DNA of 62,700 nucleotides from an uncultured Bacteroidales bacterium (GTDB lineage: Bacteria > Bacteroidota > Bacteroidia > Bacteroidales > WCHB1-69): the NCBI GenBank assembly GCA_905233745.1, contig CAJODA010000004.1, positions 1-62,700 of the forward strand. Direction: 5' to 3'. Numbering within the stretch: the stretch's first letter is position 1; every line of letters starts with the position of its first letter. The notes beneath the pieces were generated by a model. That model worked only from the letters and a program-made list of their open reading frames with translations, made no database searches and was not told the origin of the DNA. Both the position numbers and the translations under genes were made by a program. Positions 8,845 to 18,683 of the stretch are shown here, piece after piece.

Positions 8845-8913
8845 GCGGCAAAAATAAAAAAAGATTCAACGAAACCGTCAAATCTTTCATGAAAAAATTC
8901 TATACAATATATA

Positions 8914-11754
8914 TTATCGTATAATAGTCAACGACCCGTTATAAGTAACGGTTTTGGCTTTCCCTTTGTAATAGAAAGAGAAGTAGTACACCCCGTCAGA
9001 CACTCCGGTAGCATCAAACACCTGGGAGCCCCGTTGCAACTGCCCGTTGCGGGTAAATGTATCGTAGTTGTTCGCCTCATAAACCTTCTTACCCCATCGG
9101 TCGAAGATTTCCAGTTTGTTGTTGCGATAACCATCAGGATCATCAGCATGCAAACTCGTATTCAGATTCTCAATGGCAAAGACATCATTAATGCCGTCGC
9201 CGTTAGGGGTTATGACATTGGGGAAGATAAGATCCTGTTCGATAACCACCGTATGCGTAATCTCACTGGAGCATCCATCCCCTGTTTCTATACGGAGGGT
9301 CACGTCATAGTCACCCCATTGGCTATAGATGTGATCAGGCGAAACATTAGCCGTATCGGTCTCTCCGTCACCGAAGTTCCAGAGGAATGAGGTCCCCGGA
9401 GCGGTCATCATAATAGTATCCGAGTAGGTCGTAAAATGCACCAAGCCGTTGTTTTCGCCCATGAGGGATATTTCCGGGTCTGCGGCAAATTCCGCCAAGG
9501 GCTGCAAGCTAATATGAACAGAGTTCCACTTGTACATGGTATCGGTACAGCCGCCTGGGGTTGTGACAATCAGCAGCACGCTGAACACACCCTGTTCATC
9601 AATCACGAAGGATGGATGGCTCAGATTTGAGCTGTAGCGCAAAGAACCTAAGCTGTCTATAATTATCCACTCGCACTGGACATCATCAGGGTAACTGTTG
9701 TTTTCAATGCGCAAGGCCAATGGGGCGCACCCTTGGGGCTCCAGCAGTTCAAAGTCCGCAACAGGATTCTCCAGAGTGGTGATGTGAATCGTATCCTTGC
9801 CATGGCACGTGAGGTTGGCGGCGGCATTGTAATAACCAAGGTCAACTATATAGTCACCTTCACTGGCCACCGTAATCTGCTGGGTATCGTCACCCGTACT
9901 CCATACGCAGGTCATTCCATACGGCAAAGAGTCTATTCTCAGCACCGCCCTTTCGCCGTAACAGAGGCCGATATCTTCGCCAAGGCGGGGTTCCGGACTT
10001 TGAACTACGGTCACCCTAACCACAGTGTCGTAATCACAGCCGAAATCGTCGGTGGCATGTATTGTATAAGGCACCACACCAGCCTCGACAAACCGGATAT
10101 GGTGGCCATGAGCACCGGGACCGGTGATGAAGGTACTGTCTGTATGCACTGTATAATCCCACGTTTCGGGCAGGAGCATGGAGTCTAGCGCGAGTTCCCA
10201 TTCGGCGATATAGCCATTGTCACCGCTCCATCCGTCAATCACCGTAATGGTCCAGATACCGTTCAAGCTGCAACCGATAAGCTGGGAAAAGGATTCATCC
10301 GGGCGGTAAACCTGGGTCATATTCTCCACGTTAGTGGAGTCAATCACATTGCCATGGATATTAACATTTTCATAGACGTGTCTGTTACCTCGGGCATAGC
10401 TGTACCCATAGGCAGGGTCTGTGTTCTCTGACCAGCAATAGTTCCAAGGTTGGCCGATGGGATTGTACAACGGGTCACACTTCTCCGCACTATTGTTGAC
10501 ATCACCGACAATTCCCAGGTGTGCGCTGTGCGACACGCCAGAGGTTTGCTGCCATCCCCAGGGTTGCGGAATGCTGGCAGCGCAAGCCGCCGAACCAGAG
10601 GAGCCGTATTTATTCAGCACTTTCACGGTCTGCTGCTCCGGACAGGCCAGCTCAATGTACAGGTCGCCCACATAGGAATGCTCCATCTTGATGCGCAGAT
10701 AGAGAATGTCGTCGGCACTCTGAATACGGGAGTTAGCGGCAAAGGAGGTGAACTTCACCGGTGACTGGTATGCACAGCCGCCGCCGCAGTTCACACCGTC
10801 AGGCAGGAAAATAGTGTCTTTGACAACCAAGGCCGCATCCTGATGACTATGCTTAGAATCGACAACTTGCACCATAAAATTGGAGTTTGGGCCGAAAGTG
10901 ATATCCGCCTCCTCACCAGAACAATAGGGCCCTATCCTTGACAAGCCCCGGATAGGCGACTGTGATGTCCGGACCCTAAAAGAAACGGGCATCGTTGAAG
11001 TACAACCGTTCACATCAATGATATTGACCGAAATATCATAACCATGGCCGGGCACAAACTGATAGTCCAGCTTGTTCACGCCATAGGTTTCAATGGTTTC
11101 AAAGCCCATGTTCCACACGAAAGTGGAATTAGCGTCTGACTGATGATAAAGGCCGTCATTCTCTGGAAAGATGCCGTGAGCCTCCAGATGGAGAGTCTCA
11201 TTACCACATACATTCATATAGGCTAAACCATCATCCTCCACTTGCGGAAAACGGGAGCACAAAGCGGAATCCAATTCCAGACTCACTTGCTGGCAAGGTG
11301 CCGAACAGGAGGTGGTGATGATGAAGCCGTTCCCTTCGTAGCTGCGGTCCGTCACAAATTTCAAAGTAATGGCACCACTGCTGTTGCTCACGGATGCAGA
11401 GAACACAATCTGTGCAGATGTATAGGCACGGATCAACGAATCATTCAATGCTGTAATCAGAGCTGCGTTATTGTCAGTAGCTGCATCATAAATAAACAAT
11501 GTATCGGAAGGATGAACATTAAAGGCGCTCACATCAATGGAGATGGTGACACAGGGAAGCGCATTGTCGGATGAGTAGATGGTCAGCCGGTCAGTCCGGT
11601 TGTTGCCGTAACCCGACCCACTGCCTCCATTGTCATAGATGATGAAATTGCATCCTCTGACCACGCTCAAACTGCCCCCCATATTGAGAGGGGTCTGTGC
11701 CCAAAGAGCCACGGCCGAAAAGGTGAAATAAAATAGAATGAACACTTTTTTCAT
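8914..11754 (-). CDS. Large secreted T9SS type B cargo (CUB-like, proprotein-convertase P-like, PKD domains; CHU_C C-terminus), paralog A
   Basis: Signal peptide; PKD FLWNFGDGETDT; C-terminal LIFPNVITPNGDGINDVFAIENL...FDRWGKKVYE...YNGSLTIIR. Confidence 0.85.
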   Translation of the reverse strand: MKKVFILFYFTFSAVALWAQTPLNMGGSLSVVRGCNFIIYDNGGSGSGYGNNRTDRLTIYSSDNALPCVTISIDVSAFNVHPSDTLFIYDAATDNNAALITALNDSLIRAYTSAQIVFSASVSNSSGAITLKFVTDRSYEGNGFIITTSCSAPCQQVSLELDSALCSRFPQVEDDGLAYMNVCGNETLHLEAHGIFPENDGLYHQSDANSTFVWNMGFETIETYGVNKLDYQFVPGHGYDISVNIIDVNGCTSTMPVSFRVRTSQSPIRGLSRIGPYCSGEEADITFGPNSNFMVQVVDSKHSHQDAALVVKDTIFLPDGVNCGGGCAYQSPVKFTSFAANSRIQSADDILYLRIKMEHSYVGDLYIELACPEQQTVKVLNKYGSSGSAACAASIPQPWGWQQTSGVSHSAHLGIVGDVNNSAEKCDPLYNPIGQPWNYCWSENTDPAYGYSYARGNRHVYENVNIHGNVIDSTNVENMTQVYRPDESFSQLIGCSLNGIWTITVIDGWSGDNGYIAEWELALDSMLLPETWDYTVHTDSTFITGPGAHGHHIRFVEAGVVPYTIHATDDFGCDYDTVVRVTVVQSPEPRLGEDIGLCYGERAVLRIDSLPYGMTCVWSTGDDTQQITVASEGDYIVDLGYYNAAANLTCHGKDTIHITTLENPVADFELLEPQGCAPLALRIENNSYPDDVQCEWIIIDSLGSLRYSSNLSHPSFVIDEQGVFSVLLIVTTPGGCTDTMYKWNSVHISLQPLAEFAADPEISLMGENNGLVHFTTYSDTIMMTAPGTSFLWNFGDGETDTANVSPDHIYSQWGDYDVTLRIETGDGCSSEITHTVVIEQDLIFPNVITPNGDGINDVFAIENLNTSLHADDPDGYRNNKLEIFDRWGKKVYEANNYDTFTRNGQLQRGSQVFDATGVSDGVYYFSFYYKGKAKTVTYNGSLTIIR

Positions 11755-11881
11755 AATGTTTGATTTTTAATGTTTGATTATTGATTGATGTATGATTCAT
11801 TTCTTTTTTATTTATTAATTTGAATTAAAAAACATATCTGACTTACATCCTTATAGCGTCTATTCCGCTGTATAGCAAACA

Positions 11882-11912
11882 TCCGCCAAATATCTTTATG
11901 GTATTTGGCGGA
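11882..11912 (-). terminator. Hairpin between the two CHU_C paralogs (terminator-like or regulatory)
   Basis: tccgccaaatatc-tttat-ggtatttggcgga inverted repeat; weak T tail. Confidence 0.45.
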
Positions 11913-11966
11913 CGTATGGAAGATATCCTTTCAACGGACTTCTTCAACCAAACGAAATAGCGTAGT

Positions 11967-14828
11967 TTATCGTATAATAGTCAGTGATCCGTTATAAGTA
12001 ACTGTCTTAGCTTTTCCTTTGTACTGGAACGAGAAGTAGTAAACGCCATCTGCCACATTGGAAGCGTCGAAGATCTGGCTGCCGGGTTGAATCTGTCCGT
12101 CGCGTGAGAATGTGTCGTAGTTCTTGGCCTCATACACTTTCTTGCCCCAGCGGTCATATATGATCAGTTTGTTGTTGCGATAGCCGTCGGGATCTTCCGG
12201 ATTCACATTCGTGTTGAGGTTCTCGATAGCGAACACATCGTTGGACCCGTCCCCATTGGGTGTAATAATGTTGGGGAAGATGAGATCCTGTTCGATAACC
12301 ACTGTATGCGTGATCTCACTGGAACATCCATCACCGGTTTCTATATGGAGGGTTACGTCATAGTCACCCCATTGGCTATAGATGTGATCAGGAGAAAACG
12401 TGACCGTGTCAGTCTCTCCGTCACCAAAGTTCCAGGAGAAGGAGGTACCTGCATCGGTCATCAGCGTGGAGTCGGAATAGGTAATGAAATGCACTTGTCC
12501 GTTATTCTCACCCATAAGAGAGATTTCAGGATCGGCGACAAATTCTGCAACAGGCTGGGCGTTCACGTGCAAATGGTTCCAATAGATCACGGTATCCGAG
12601 CAGCCGTTTTCAGTGAAAGATACCAGAGATACTGTATATACGCCGGGGTCGTCAATCTTGAACACAGGTTCCTTCTGGTTGGAGAACCGTACAGTTGTAG
12701 CATTCTCATCCATAATCTGCCATTGGTAGGATGCATTCTCCGGGGTGGAGTTATTGGTAAACTTAACCGTCAGAGGAGCACATCCACTTATCGTATTGGC
12801 TTCGAAGTCCAGCACTGGCATTTCATAAAAGACCAGATTTACCGTATCCGTTCCCCTACAGGTAAGTCCTGTTACTGGATCGCTTGTCTCCACGTACACC
12901 GTGTACTGTCCTTCGGTGGCCACGCTGGTAGTCGGAGTATCATCGCCGGTACTCCAGGTGTAAGTGGTGTTGGGGGCATCATATCCGGCATCAAGGGTAA
13001 TACGCTGTCCGTAGCATTCGGTTTTGTCCTCACCGAGGTTGGGTTGCGGTGACTGGGTCACGCGAAGCACCATATTGGTGTCATACTGGCATCCGAATCC
13101 ATCTATAATACGTGCAGTGTAATTGATATTACCGGAGTCGGCAGGGACAACCACGCCGTCCGCCGCGCCCGGACCGATAAGATAGGCTGTGTCAACGGTC
13201 AGGTCAAATCCCCAGTTGGTGGGAAGGAGGGTCGGATTGAGAGCCATCTCCCAGCCGCAGATCCAACCGTTGTCAATGGAGAAAGCGTCAATAACCTGGA
13301 TAGACCAGTCGCCGTTCAACGGACAGTTCTGCAATTTGGTAAAGAAGTTGTCATCCGGGTGATAGACATTGGTCATGTTTGCCACATTAGTGGAGTCGGC
13401 ACTTACGCCAGAGCCATAGGGGTTGTTGGTGCTATGGTGGCTACAGGATTCATAGACATACCCACTGCCGCACGCATATTGATAGCCTTCCGTGACATTA
13501 TTTGACCAGCAATAGTTCCAGCATGTTCCCATAGGGTTCGTATTGGGGTCGCATTTGTTAGAGGAGTTATCGTTGTTATCATTTGCAAGACCGAAATAGG
13601 TGCCTGTGCTACCCGACACTATCCAGCCTCGTTCACTCTGCGGCACCATGCTGGAACAACCGGAAGAACCGCTGCCGCCATATTTCATAATCGTGGCATA
13701 TTGGCCGTTGGGACAAGTCAGTTTGATCCAGATATCCCCCATGAAGGAGTGTTCCATGTTGATACGCACATACAGAATGTCGTTAATGGAAGAAATCTTC
13801 GCCGACGGGGAGAACATGTCAAACGTCACTGAGGAGGTATAGGCACAGCCGCCTCCGCAGTCTTGGCCGTCAGGCAGGAATATGGTGTCCGGCACACCAA
13901 GTGCAGTCTGTCGGTAACTGCTCACGGTATCCACCTGGATATTGGAAATCATGTCATAACCGATTGTAAGGTTCACCTCATCTCCCGTGCAGACCGGGGC
14001 CAGCGGGGAAATCTCACGAATGGGGTTTCTGGAGGTCATCACCCTGACTTTGCGGGCCATGAGGGCCTCACAGCCATGGTCGTCAATAATCAGCAGGGTG
14101 AGGTCATAGGCATTTCCGGCAGGGAAATAGTGATCCAGCACATAGCCGCCAACTGTTTCAATAGTGGTATCACCCAAATCCCATCTGAAGCGGGACGTTT
14201 GGTCACTCTGGTGATAGTTATAGTCATTGTCGGGATAGCGTCCACGAGCCACCAAGTGGACAGTGTCGTACTCACAAAGCTGCATATAGTAATATCCGGA
14301 GTCGGCATTCAGGATGGGGAAATGGTTGGAGGCATTCATGTCAAACTGTATTTCCACACGTTGGCACAACTGCACGCAGGAAGTGTACATCTTGAAACCG
14401 GTGCCACCGCCGGAGCCGTTGGTTTTAAAACGGATTGTAACCTCACCTGTCTGGCTGCGCATTGTAGCGGCAAAGGAAAGCGTCACATCGCCATATACGG
14501 ACACCAGAGAGTCATTCAGCACAGCCAGGAGCATGGAATCCACCATGTTGGGGCCATCATAAATGAAAACCGTGTCGGTAGGGTGCACGTTGAAAAAGTT
14601 CAGCGGTATATCCACCTTGACGGCAGGGTGTGTGGCATCGTTGGAATGTATGGTCAAATGGTCGTCGCGGTTGGAAATATAATCGCCATTCTCACCACCG
14701 CTATCATAGATGGTGAAACCACAACCCGTCTGCGGTGACACGGACGAACCTATCACCAGACTCTGCGCCTGGGCGGCAAAAAAGCCCATCACTAAAAGAG
14801 TAAGTAAATATAACTTTTTCATAATCAA
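11967..14828 (-). CDS. Large secreted T9SS type B cargo, paralog B
   Basis: Same architecture as 8914..11754; C-terminal FPNIITPNGDGSNDVFAIENL...YDRWGKKVYE...YNGSLTIIR. Confidence 0.85.
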   Translation of the reverse strand: MIMKKLYLLTLLVMGFFAAQAQSLVIGSSVSPQTGCGFTIYDSGGENGDYISNRDDHLTIHSNDATHPAVKVDIPLNFFNVHPTDTVFIYDGPNMVDSMLLAVLNDSLVSVYGDVTLSFAATMRSQTGEVTIRFKTNGSGGGTGFKMYTSCVQLCQRVEIQFDMNASNHFPILNADSGYYYMQLCEYDTVHLVARGRYPDNDYNYHQSDQTSRFRWDLGDTTIETVGGYVLDHYFPAGNAYDLTLLIIDDHGCEALMARKVRVMTSRNPIREISPLAPVCTGDEVNLTIGYDMISNIQVDTVSSYRQTALGVPDTIFLPDGQDCGGGCAYTSSVTFDMFSPSAKISSINDILYVRINMEHSFMGDIWIKLTCPNGQYATIMKYGGSGSSGCSSMVPQSERGWIVSGSTGTYFGLANDNNDNSSNKCDPNTNPMGTCWNYCWSNNVTEGYQYACGSGYVYESCSHHSTNNPYGSGVSADSTNVANMTNVYHPDDNFFTKLQNCPLNGDWSIQVIDAFSIDNGWICGWEMALNPTLLPTNWGFDLTVDTAYLIGPGAADGVVVPADSGNINYTARIIDGFGCQYDTNMVLRVTQSPQPNLGEDKTECYGQRITLDAGYDAPNTTYTWSTGDDTPTTSVATEGQYTVYVETSDPVTGLTCRGTDTVNLVFYEMPVLDFEANTISGCAPLTVKFTNNSTPENASYQWQIMDENATTVRFSNQKEPVFKIDDPGVYTVSLVSFTENGCSDTVIYWNHLHVNAQPVAEFVADPEISLMGENNGQVHFITYSDSTLMTDAGTSFSWNFGDGETDTVTFSPDHIYSQWGDYDVTLHIETGDGCSSEITHTVVIEQDLIFPNIITPNGDGSNDVFAIENLNTNVNPEDPDGYRNNKLIIYDRWGKKVYEAKNYDTFSRDGQIQPGSQIFDASNVADGVYYFSFQYKGKAKTVTYNGSLTIIR

Positions 14829-14843
14829 CTGTTATCTTAGAGA

Positions 14844-15287
14844 TTAATATTGATATTGGTTAAGACTAGCCTGTTCACGGCTCTCGTATTCATACTTTGA
14901 ATGGATATTGATACAGTATCCGGGAGTATGCATCTGAACCACCGTCACTTTGTTAGCCGACTGAGGGAACGTAAAGTCGTAGGGATTCAGACAGCCCTCG
15001 CGGATAATCTTGGCCTCGTCCACCTTAACACCGGGATTGGCGTACTCTTCCAGATAACCCACCACATCAGCTCCATCCTCATATTTGGTGGAGAGCATGG
15101 CGAAGTTAACCATCTTGAAGTTCATACGGAACAACTTGGCGAAGTCGTTGTCGTACATGTTCTCAATTTCAGTCTGGGAGAAAATCTGATACATTTTCTT
15201 GTCCAGGACAAAATCACTTTTGGGCTTCTGACAGAAACCTGTCAGCACCAGCCCAAGTAAAAAGCAAAACAGAATACTCTTTTTCAT
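14844..15287 (-). CDS. Secreted hypothetical protein
   Basis: MKKSILFCFLLGLVLTGFCQ signal peptide; 15 nt upstream of paralog B. Confidence 0.65.
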   Translation of the reverse strand: MKKSILFCFLLGLVLTGFCQKPKSDFVLDKKMYQIFSQTEIENMYDNDFAKLFRMNFKMVNFAMLSTKYEDGADVVGYLEEYANPGVKVDEAKIIREGCLNPYDFTFPQSANKVTVVQMHTPGYCINIHSKYEYESREQASLNQYQY

Positions 15288-15403
15288 AATGGTAGATTGT
15301 CATTAAAGTTTGCAAAAATAACATTTTATGTGAAAAAATCAACATAAAAATTCACTTCCATTTTAAAAGTCGCAACACCTTGAAAAAATGTTACAATATC
15401 ATT

Positions 15404-17305
15404 TTATTTTTTAAAAAAGATTTTGTTTTGGTCTATTAACCAACGCATTACGTTAAGAACATCCTCTTCTTCATATTGAGTGGCGAGACGGTCTCGGATG
15501 GCCTTCTCCTGCAATCCCTGCTGATGCAGGGCAAGGATACGCTTGGAAATTGTCTGGAATTTCTTATCGGACACCGCCTTTCTGCCCGTTTGCAGGCACG
15601 CGTCACACTGACCGCACGCAGGACTTTTCATCTCTCCAAAATAGCGCAGCAGCAGACGGCTACGGCACACGTCCGTGGTCGCGACGTACTCGCGCACAGC
15701 CTCCACACGTTCCTGAGCCTTGCTCTTCTGAACTTCATAAACAGCCGGATCGAAGTAGATGTGTTTTTCGGGCATTCTATCTTGCAAGAAGATAATCAGG
15801 GGTATTTCGTTCTGCGGCTGGTACGACAGCACGCCCGCCTGGTGCAGCGTTCGCAGATGCCCGGCCACCTCTTCCTCCGTCATTTCCGCACGAAGTGCAA
15901 GTGTCCGTTCTTCGATCTTCACATACTGGGTGAACACCCCTCCATAGGAGCGGAGCAACAACTTGACGAATTCGGCCTCCTCCGGATGATTCTCCTCGTA
16001 TGTCATCAGCTCCTCTCCATTGAACTTGAAGTGGATTTGGGAGGTTTCCCTCAGATGTTCGGAAAGGGCTATTACGCCGGCCTTCTCCAAAAACCTGACC
16101 GCGTTGAAAAGCTGAACAGGGTCCATCTTCATGCGCTTGGCATGTTGTTCTATGTAAAAGGGCTTTATGGTATTTTTGCCTGTACCCATCTCGATGCGGT
16201 AGTATTGGCACAGGTCTTCATAGACCTCCCGTATTTTGTCCATTGGCGGGAACGAGAGGGTAAGGTTTCGGGAGAGCTGCCGCAGGTCATTGCTGTCATA
16301 AAGCAGGATTGCCACAGCGGGTTTCTCGTCACGGCCCGCACGTCCGGCCTCTTGAAAGTAGGCTTCCAGCGAATCGGGCGTGTCGATATGGACCACAAAA
16401 CGCACATCCGGTTTGTCAATGCCCATTCCGAACGCGTTGGTCGATACAATGACGCGTGTTTTGCCCGTCATCCAGTCATTCTGACGCAAGTCGCGCGTTT
16501 TAGGGTCCAGGCCAGCGTGGTAGAAGTCGGCGGGGATGCCATGTTCCCGCAGGAAGCCTGCCACCTCTGCCGTCTTGCGACGGTTGCGGACATATACGAC
16601 ACCCGTACCCGGGTAGCGTTGCATAATGCGAAGCATCCGCCCGTTCTTATCCTCCTCCTTCACCACAAAATAGGTCAGGTTGTCTCTCTTGAAACTCTTT
16701 TGGAAAACATTCTCCTTTTTAAAATCCAGGCGATATTGGATATCCTTCACCACCTCGGGAGTGGCGGTGGCCGTGAGCGCCAGCACGGGCGCATCCGGGA
16801 ACACCTTCCGGACATTTGCAATCTCCAGATAGGGAGGACGAAAATCATAGCCCCACTGCGAGATGCAATGGGCCTCATCCACCGCAATCATCTTCACCGG
16901 CATCTTCTCCAGATTCACGCGAAAAGTATCGGTCTGCAGGCGCTCCGGAGAGACATACAAAAAACGGTACTCCGGGTCGAACATCACATTCTGAACAGCA
17001 TCCTGAATCTGACTGTAATTCATGCCGGAATAGAGTGCTGCGGCTTTGATGCCGCGAGCCTTCAGATGGGCCACCTGGTCCTTCATCAGGGCTATAAGCG
17101 GGGATACGACAATACACAGTCCCTCCAGCGCCAACGCGGGAACCTGGAAGCAGATGGACTTTCCGCCGCCGGTAGGCAAAAGGGCCAGCGTGTCATTACC
17201 CGCCAAAACAGAAAGAATAATATCCTCCTGCAGCGGGCGGAACCCGTCGTAGCCCCAATATTGCTTCAATATCCGGCGAACTCGCTGTGAATCTTCGTTT
17301 TTCAT
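15404..17305 (-). CDS. recQ: ATP-dependent DNA helicase RecQ-family
   Basis: LLPTGGGKSICFQVPAL, VDEAHCISQWGYDFRP, QEAGRAGRDEKPA, Zn-binding CGQCDAC; start set at MKNEDSQRVRR. Confidence 0.92.
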   Translation of the reverse strand: MKNEDSQRVRRILKQYWGYDGFRPLQEDIILSVLAGNDTLALLPTGGGKSICFQVPALALEGLCIVVSPLIALMKDQVAHLKARGIKAAALYSGMNYSQIQDAVQNVMFDPEYRFLYVSPERLQTDTFRVNLEKMPVKMIAVDEAHCISQWGYDFRPPYLEIANVRKVFPDAPVLALTATATPEVVKDIQYRLDFKKENVFQKSFKRDNLTYFVVKEEDKNGRMLRIMQRYPGTGVVYVRNRRKTAEVAGFLREHGIPADFYHAGLDPKTRDLRQNDWMTGKTRVIVSTNAFGMGIDKPDVRFVVHIDTPDSLEAYFQEAGRAGRDEKPAVAILLYDSNDLRQLSRNLTLSFPPMDKIREVYEDLCQYYRIEMGTGKNTIKPFYIEQHAKRMKMDPVQLFNAVRFLEKAGVIALSEHLRETSQIHFKFNGEELMTYEENHPEEAEFVKLLLRSYGGVFTQYVKIEERTLALRAEMTEEEVAGHLRTLHQAGVLSYQPQNEIPLIIFLQDRMPEKHIYFDPAVYEVQKSKAQERVEAVREYVATTDVCRSRLLLRYFGEMKSPACGQCDACLQTGRKAVSDKKFQTISKRILALHQQGLQEKAIRDRLATQYEEEDVLNVMRWLIDQNKIFFKK

Positions 17306-17439
17306 ATCACGGCCGCAAAAATACAAAAAACGATTAGAGTGAAAATTGATAATTATCAATAAACATTGAGAATCAGTATTTTAAAAATTTCATTTGCTTA
17401 AAAAACATTAAAAAAGGGTTGGGTTTGCAAATAATATTG

Positions 17440-17447
17440 TATATTTG
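17440..17447 (+). promoter_or_regulatory. -7 box TATATTTG
   Basis: TAnnTTTG with TTG about 18 nt upstream; before CDS 17468. Confidence 0.55.
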
Positions 17448-17467
17448 CCGCCTTAAAAATAGAAAAA

Positions 17468-17689
17468 ATGGGTAAAAAGAGATTCCTTTTACATATTATA
17501 ATTGTCTTGTTCTGTGTTGCTTTCGCATTATCTTTCACCTCTTGCAGCACGTCGAAAAGTGGAACCAAGTCTCCGTCCTCTTATTCCAAGAAGAGAACAC
17601 GTCACCAGCCCAACTGGAATGCTACCACATCGCAGACCACCACGTACCACATCCGCAAGCACAATTCCCGTAAAAGTCAAAACAACTAA
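17468..17689 (+). CDS. Small lipoprotein with basic tail
   Basis: Signal peptide plus lipobox-like SFTSC; Lys/Arg/His-rich C-terminus. Confidence 0.55.
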   Translation: MGKKRFLLHIIIVLFCVAFALSFTSCSTSKSGTKSPSSYSKKRTRHQPNWNATTSQTTTYHIRKHNSRKSQNN

Positions 17690-17719
17690 CCGGCCCCCGG
17701 TTATTTATCTTTCGTCTTT

Positions 17720-18676
17720 ATGAAAAAAAATTGCCAAACTATATATATAGTTCTTTTTGTATTGTTTGTCACTGGCATCATTTCCCATGCCAATGCACAG
17801 GACAACCGCTTTCAGTTCAGTGTAGTGAATGACACTGCGCACATTGACACCGCGATTCCCGAGGACACGTTGGGAGAGATGGCGGGCATTGAAGAAAATC
17901 TGGCCTCATTTGACAACGTGGACCACGGTGACGGAATGTTATTCACCTATTTCAACTGGATGCCCGGGTACGGACGCTACCAGCATTTCGACATCATCAA
18001 CATTCATTACAAGCATGTGGGGTCAGCGCCCAAGGACACGCTGGTTCTGACCGGGTACCATCATCCCGCCAACCATAAGAAAACCTCCGACTACGGCTGG
18101 CGCCGTCGCAGAATGCACCGTGGCGTGGACCTGGGGTATCCTACAGGCACCCCTGTGGCTGCAGCTTGGGATGGTCAGGTGCGCATCTCCAAAGGCAGCA
18201 ACACCGGCGGTTATGGCAATCTCATCGTCATCCGCCACGAGAACGGCCTGGAGACCTACTATGCACACCTCTCTCGCCGGCTGGTGAACCCGGGGCAGAT
18301 TGTGCACGCCGGTGAAATCATTGGACTGGGCGGCAACACGGGGCGCTCTTACGGTTCCCACCTGCACTTCGAAATCCGATACCTCGGCCAGGACATCAAC
18401 CCCAACCGATTAGTGGATTTTGAGAACTTCACGTTGAAGTACGACACCATGTACGTGTCTGGCTATAGCGTCTCCACCCCCAACCCGACACAAAATGATC
18501 CGACACAAGCGGATCCTGCCAAACAGCAGCCTGCCACAGCCTACTATAGAGTAAAAAAAGGCGACAATTTAGGCAAAATCGCCCAAAAATTTCACACATC
18601 CGTTTCCAAGCTCAAAAAGCTCAACCATCTCCGTAGCGACTTTATCCGCGAAGGCCAACGCCTGCGCGTCAGATAG
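17720..18676 (+). CDS. M23 family peptidoglycan endopeptidase with C-terminal LysM
   Basis: HRGVDLGYPTGTPV, HLHFEIR; LysM YYRVKKGDNLGKIAQKFHTSVSKLKKLN. Confidence 0.92.
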   Translation: MKKNCQTIYIVLFVLFVTGIISHANAQDNRFQFSVVNDTAHIDTAIPEDTLGEMAGIEENLASFDNVDHGDGMLFTYFNWMPGYGRYQHFDIINIHYKHVGSAPKDTLVLTGYHHPANHKKTSDYGWRRRRMHRGVDLGYPTGTPVAAAWDGQVRISKGSNTGGYGNLIVIRHENGLETYYAHLSRRLVNPGQIVHAGEIIGLGGNTGRSYGSHLHFEIRYLGQDINPNRLVDFENFTLKYDTMYVSGYSVSTPNPTQNDPTQADPAKQQPATAYYRVKKGDNLGKIAQKFHTSVSKLKKLNHLRSDFIREGQRLRVR

Positions 18677-18683
18677 CTCCTCC

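Noticed and set aside
15476-17290. 604-aa plus-strand ORF
   Set aside because: Fully antisense to recQ with clear helicase motifs on the minus strand; lacks recognizable domains and is explained by codon bias
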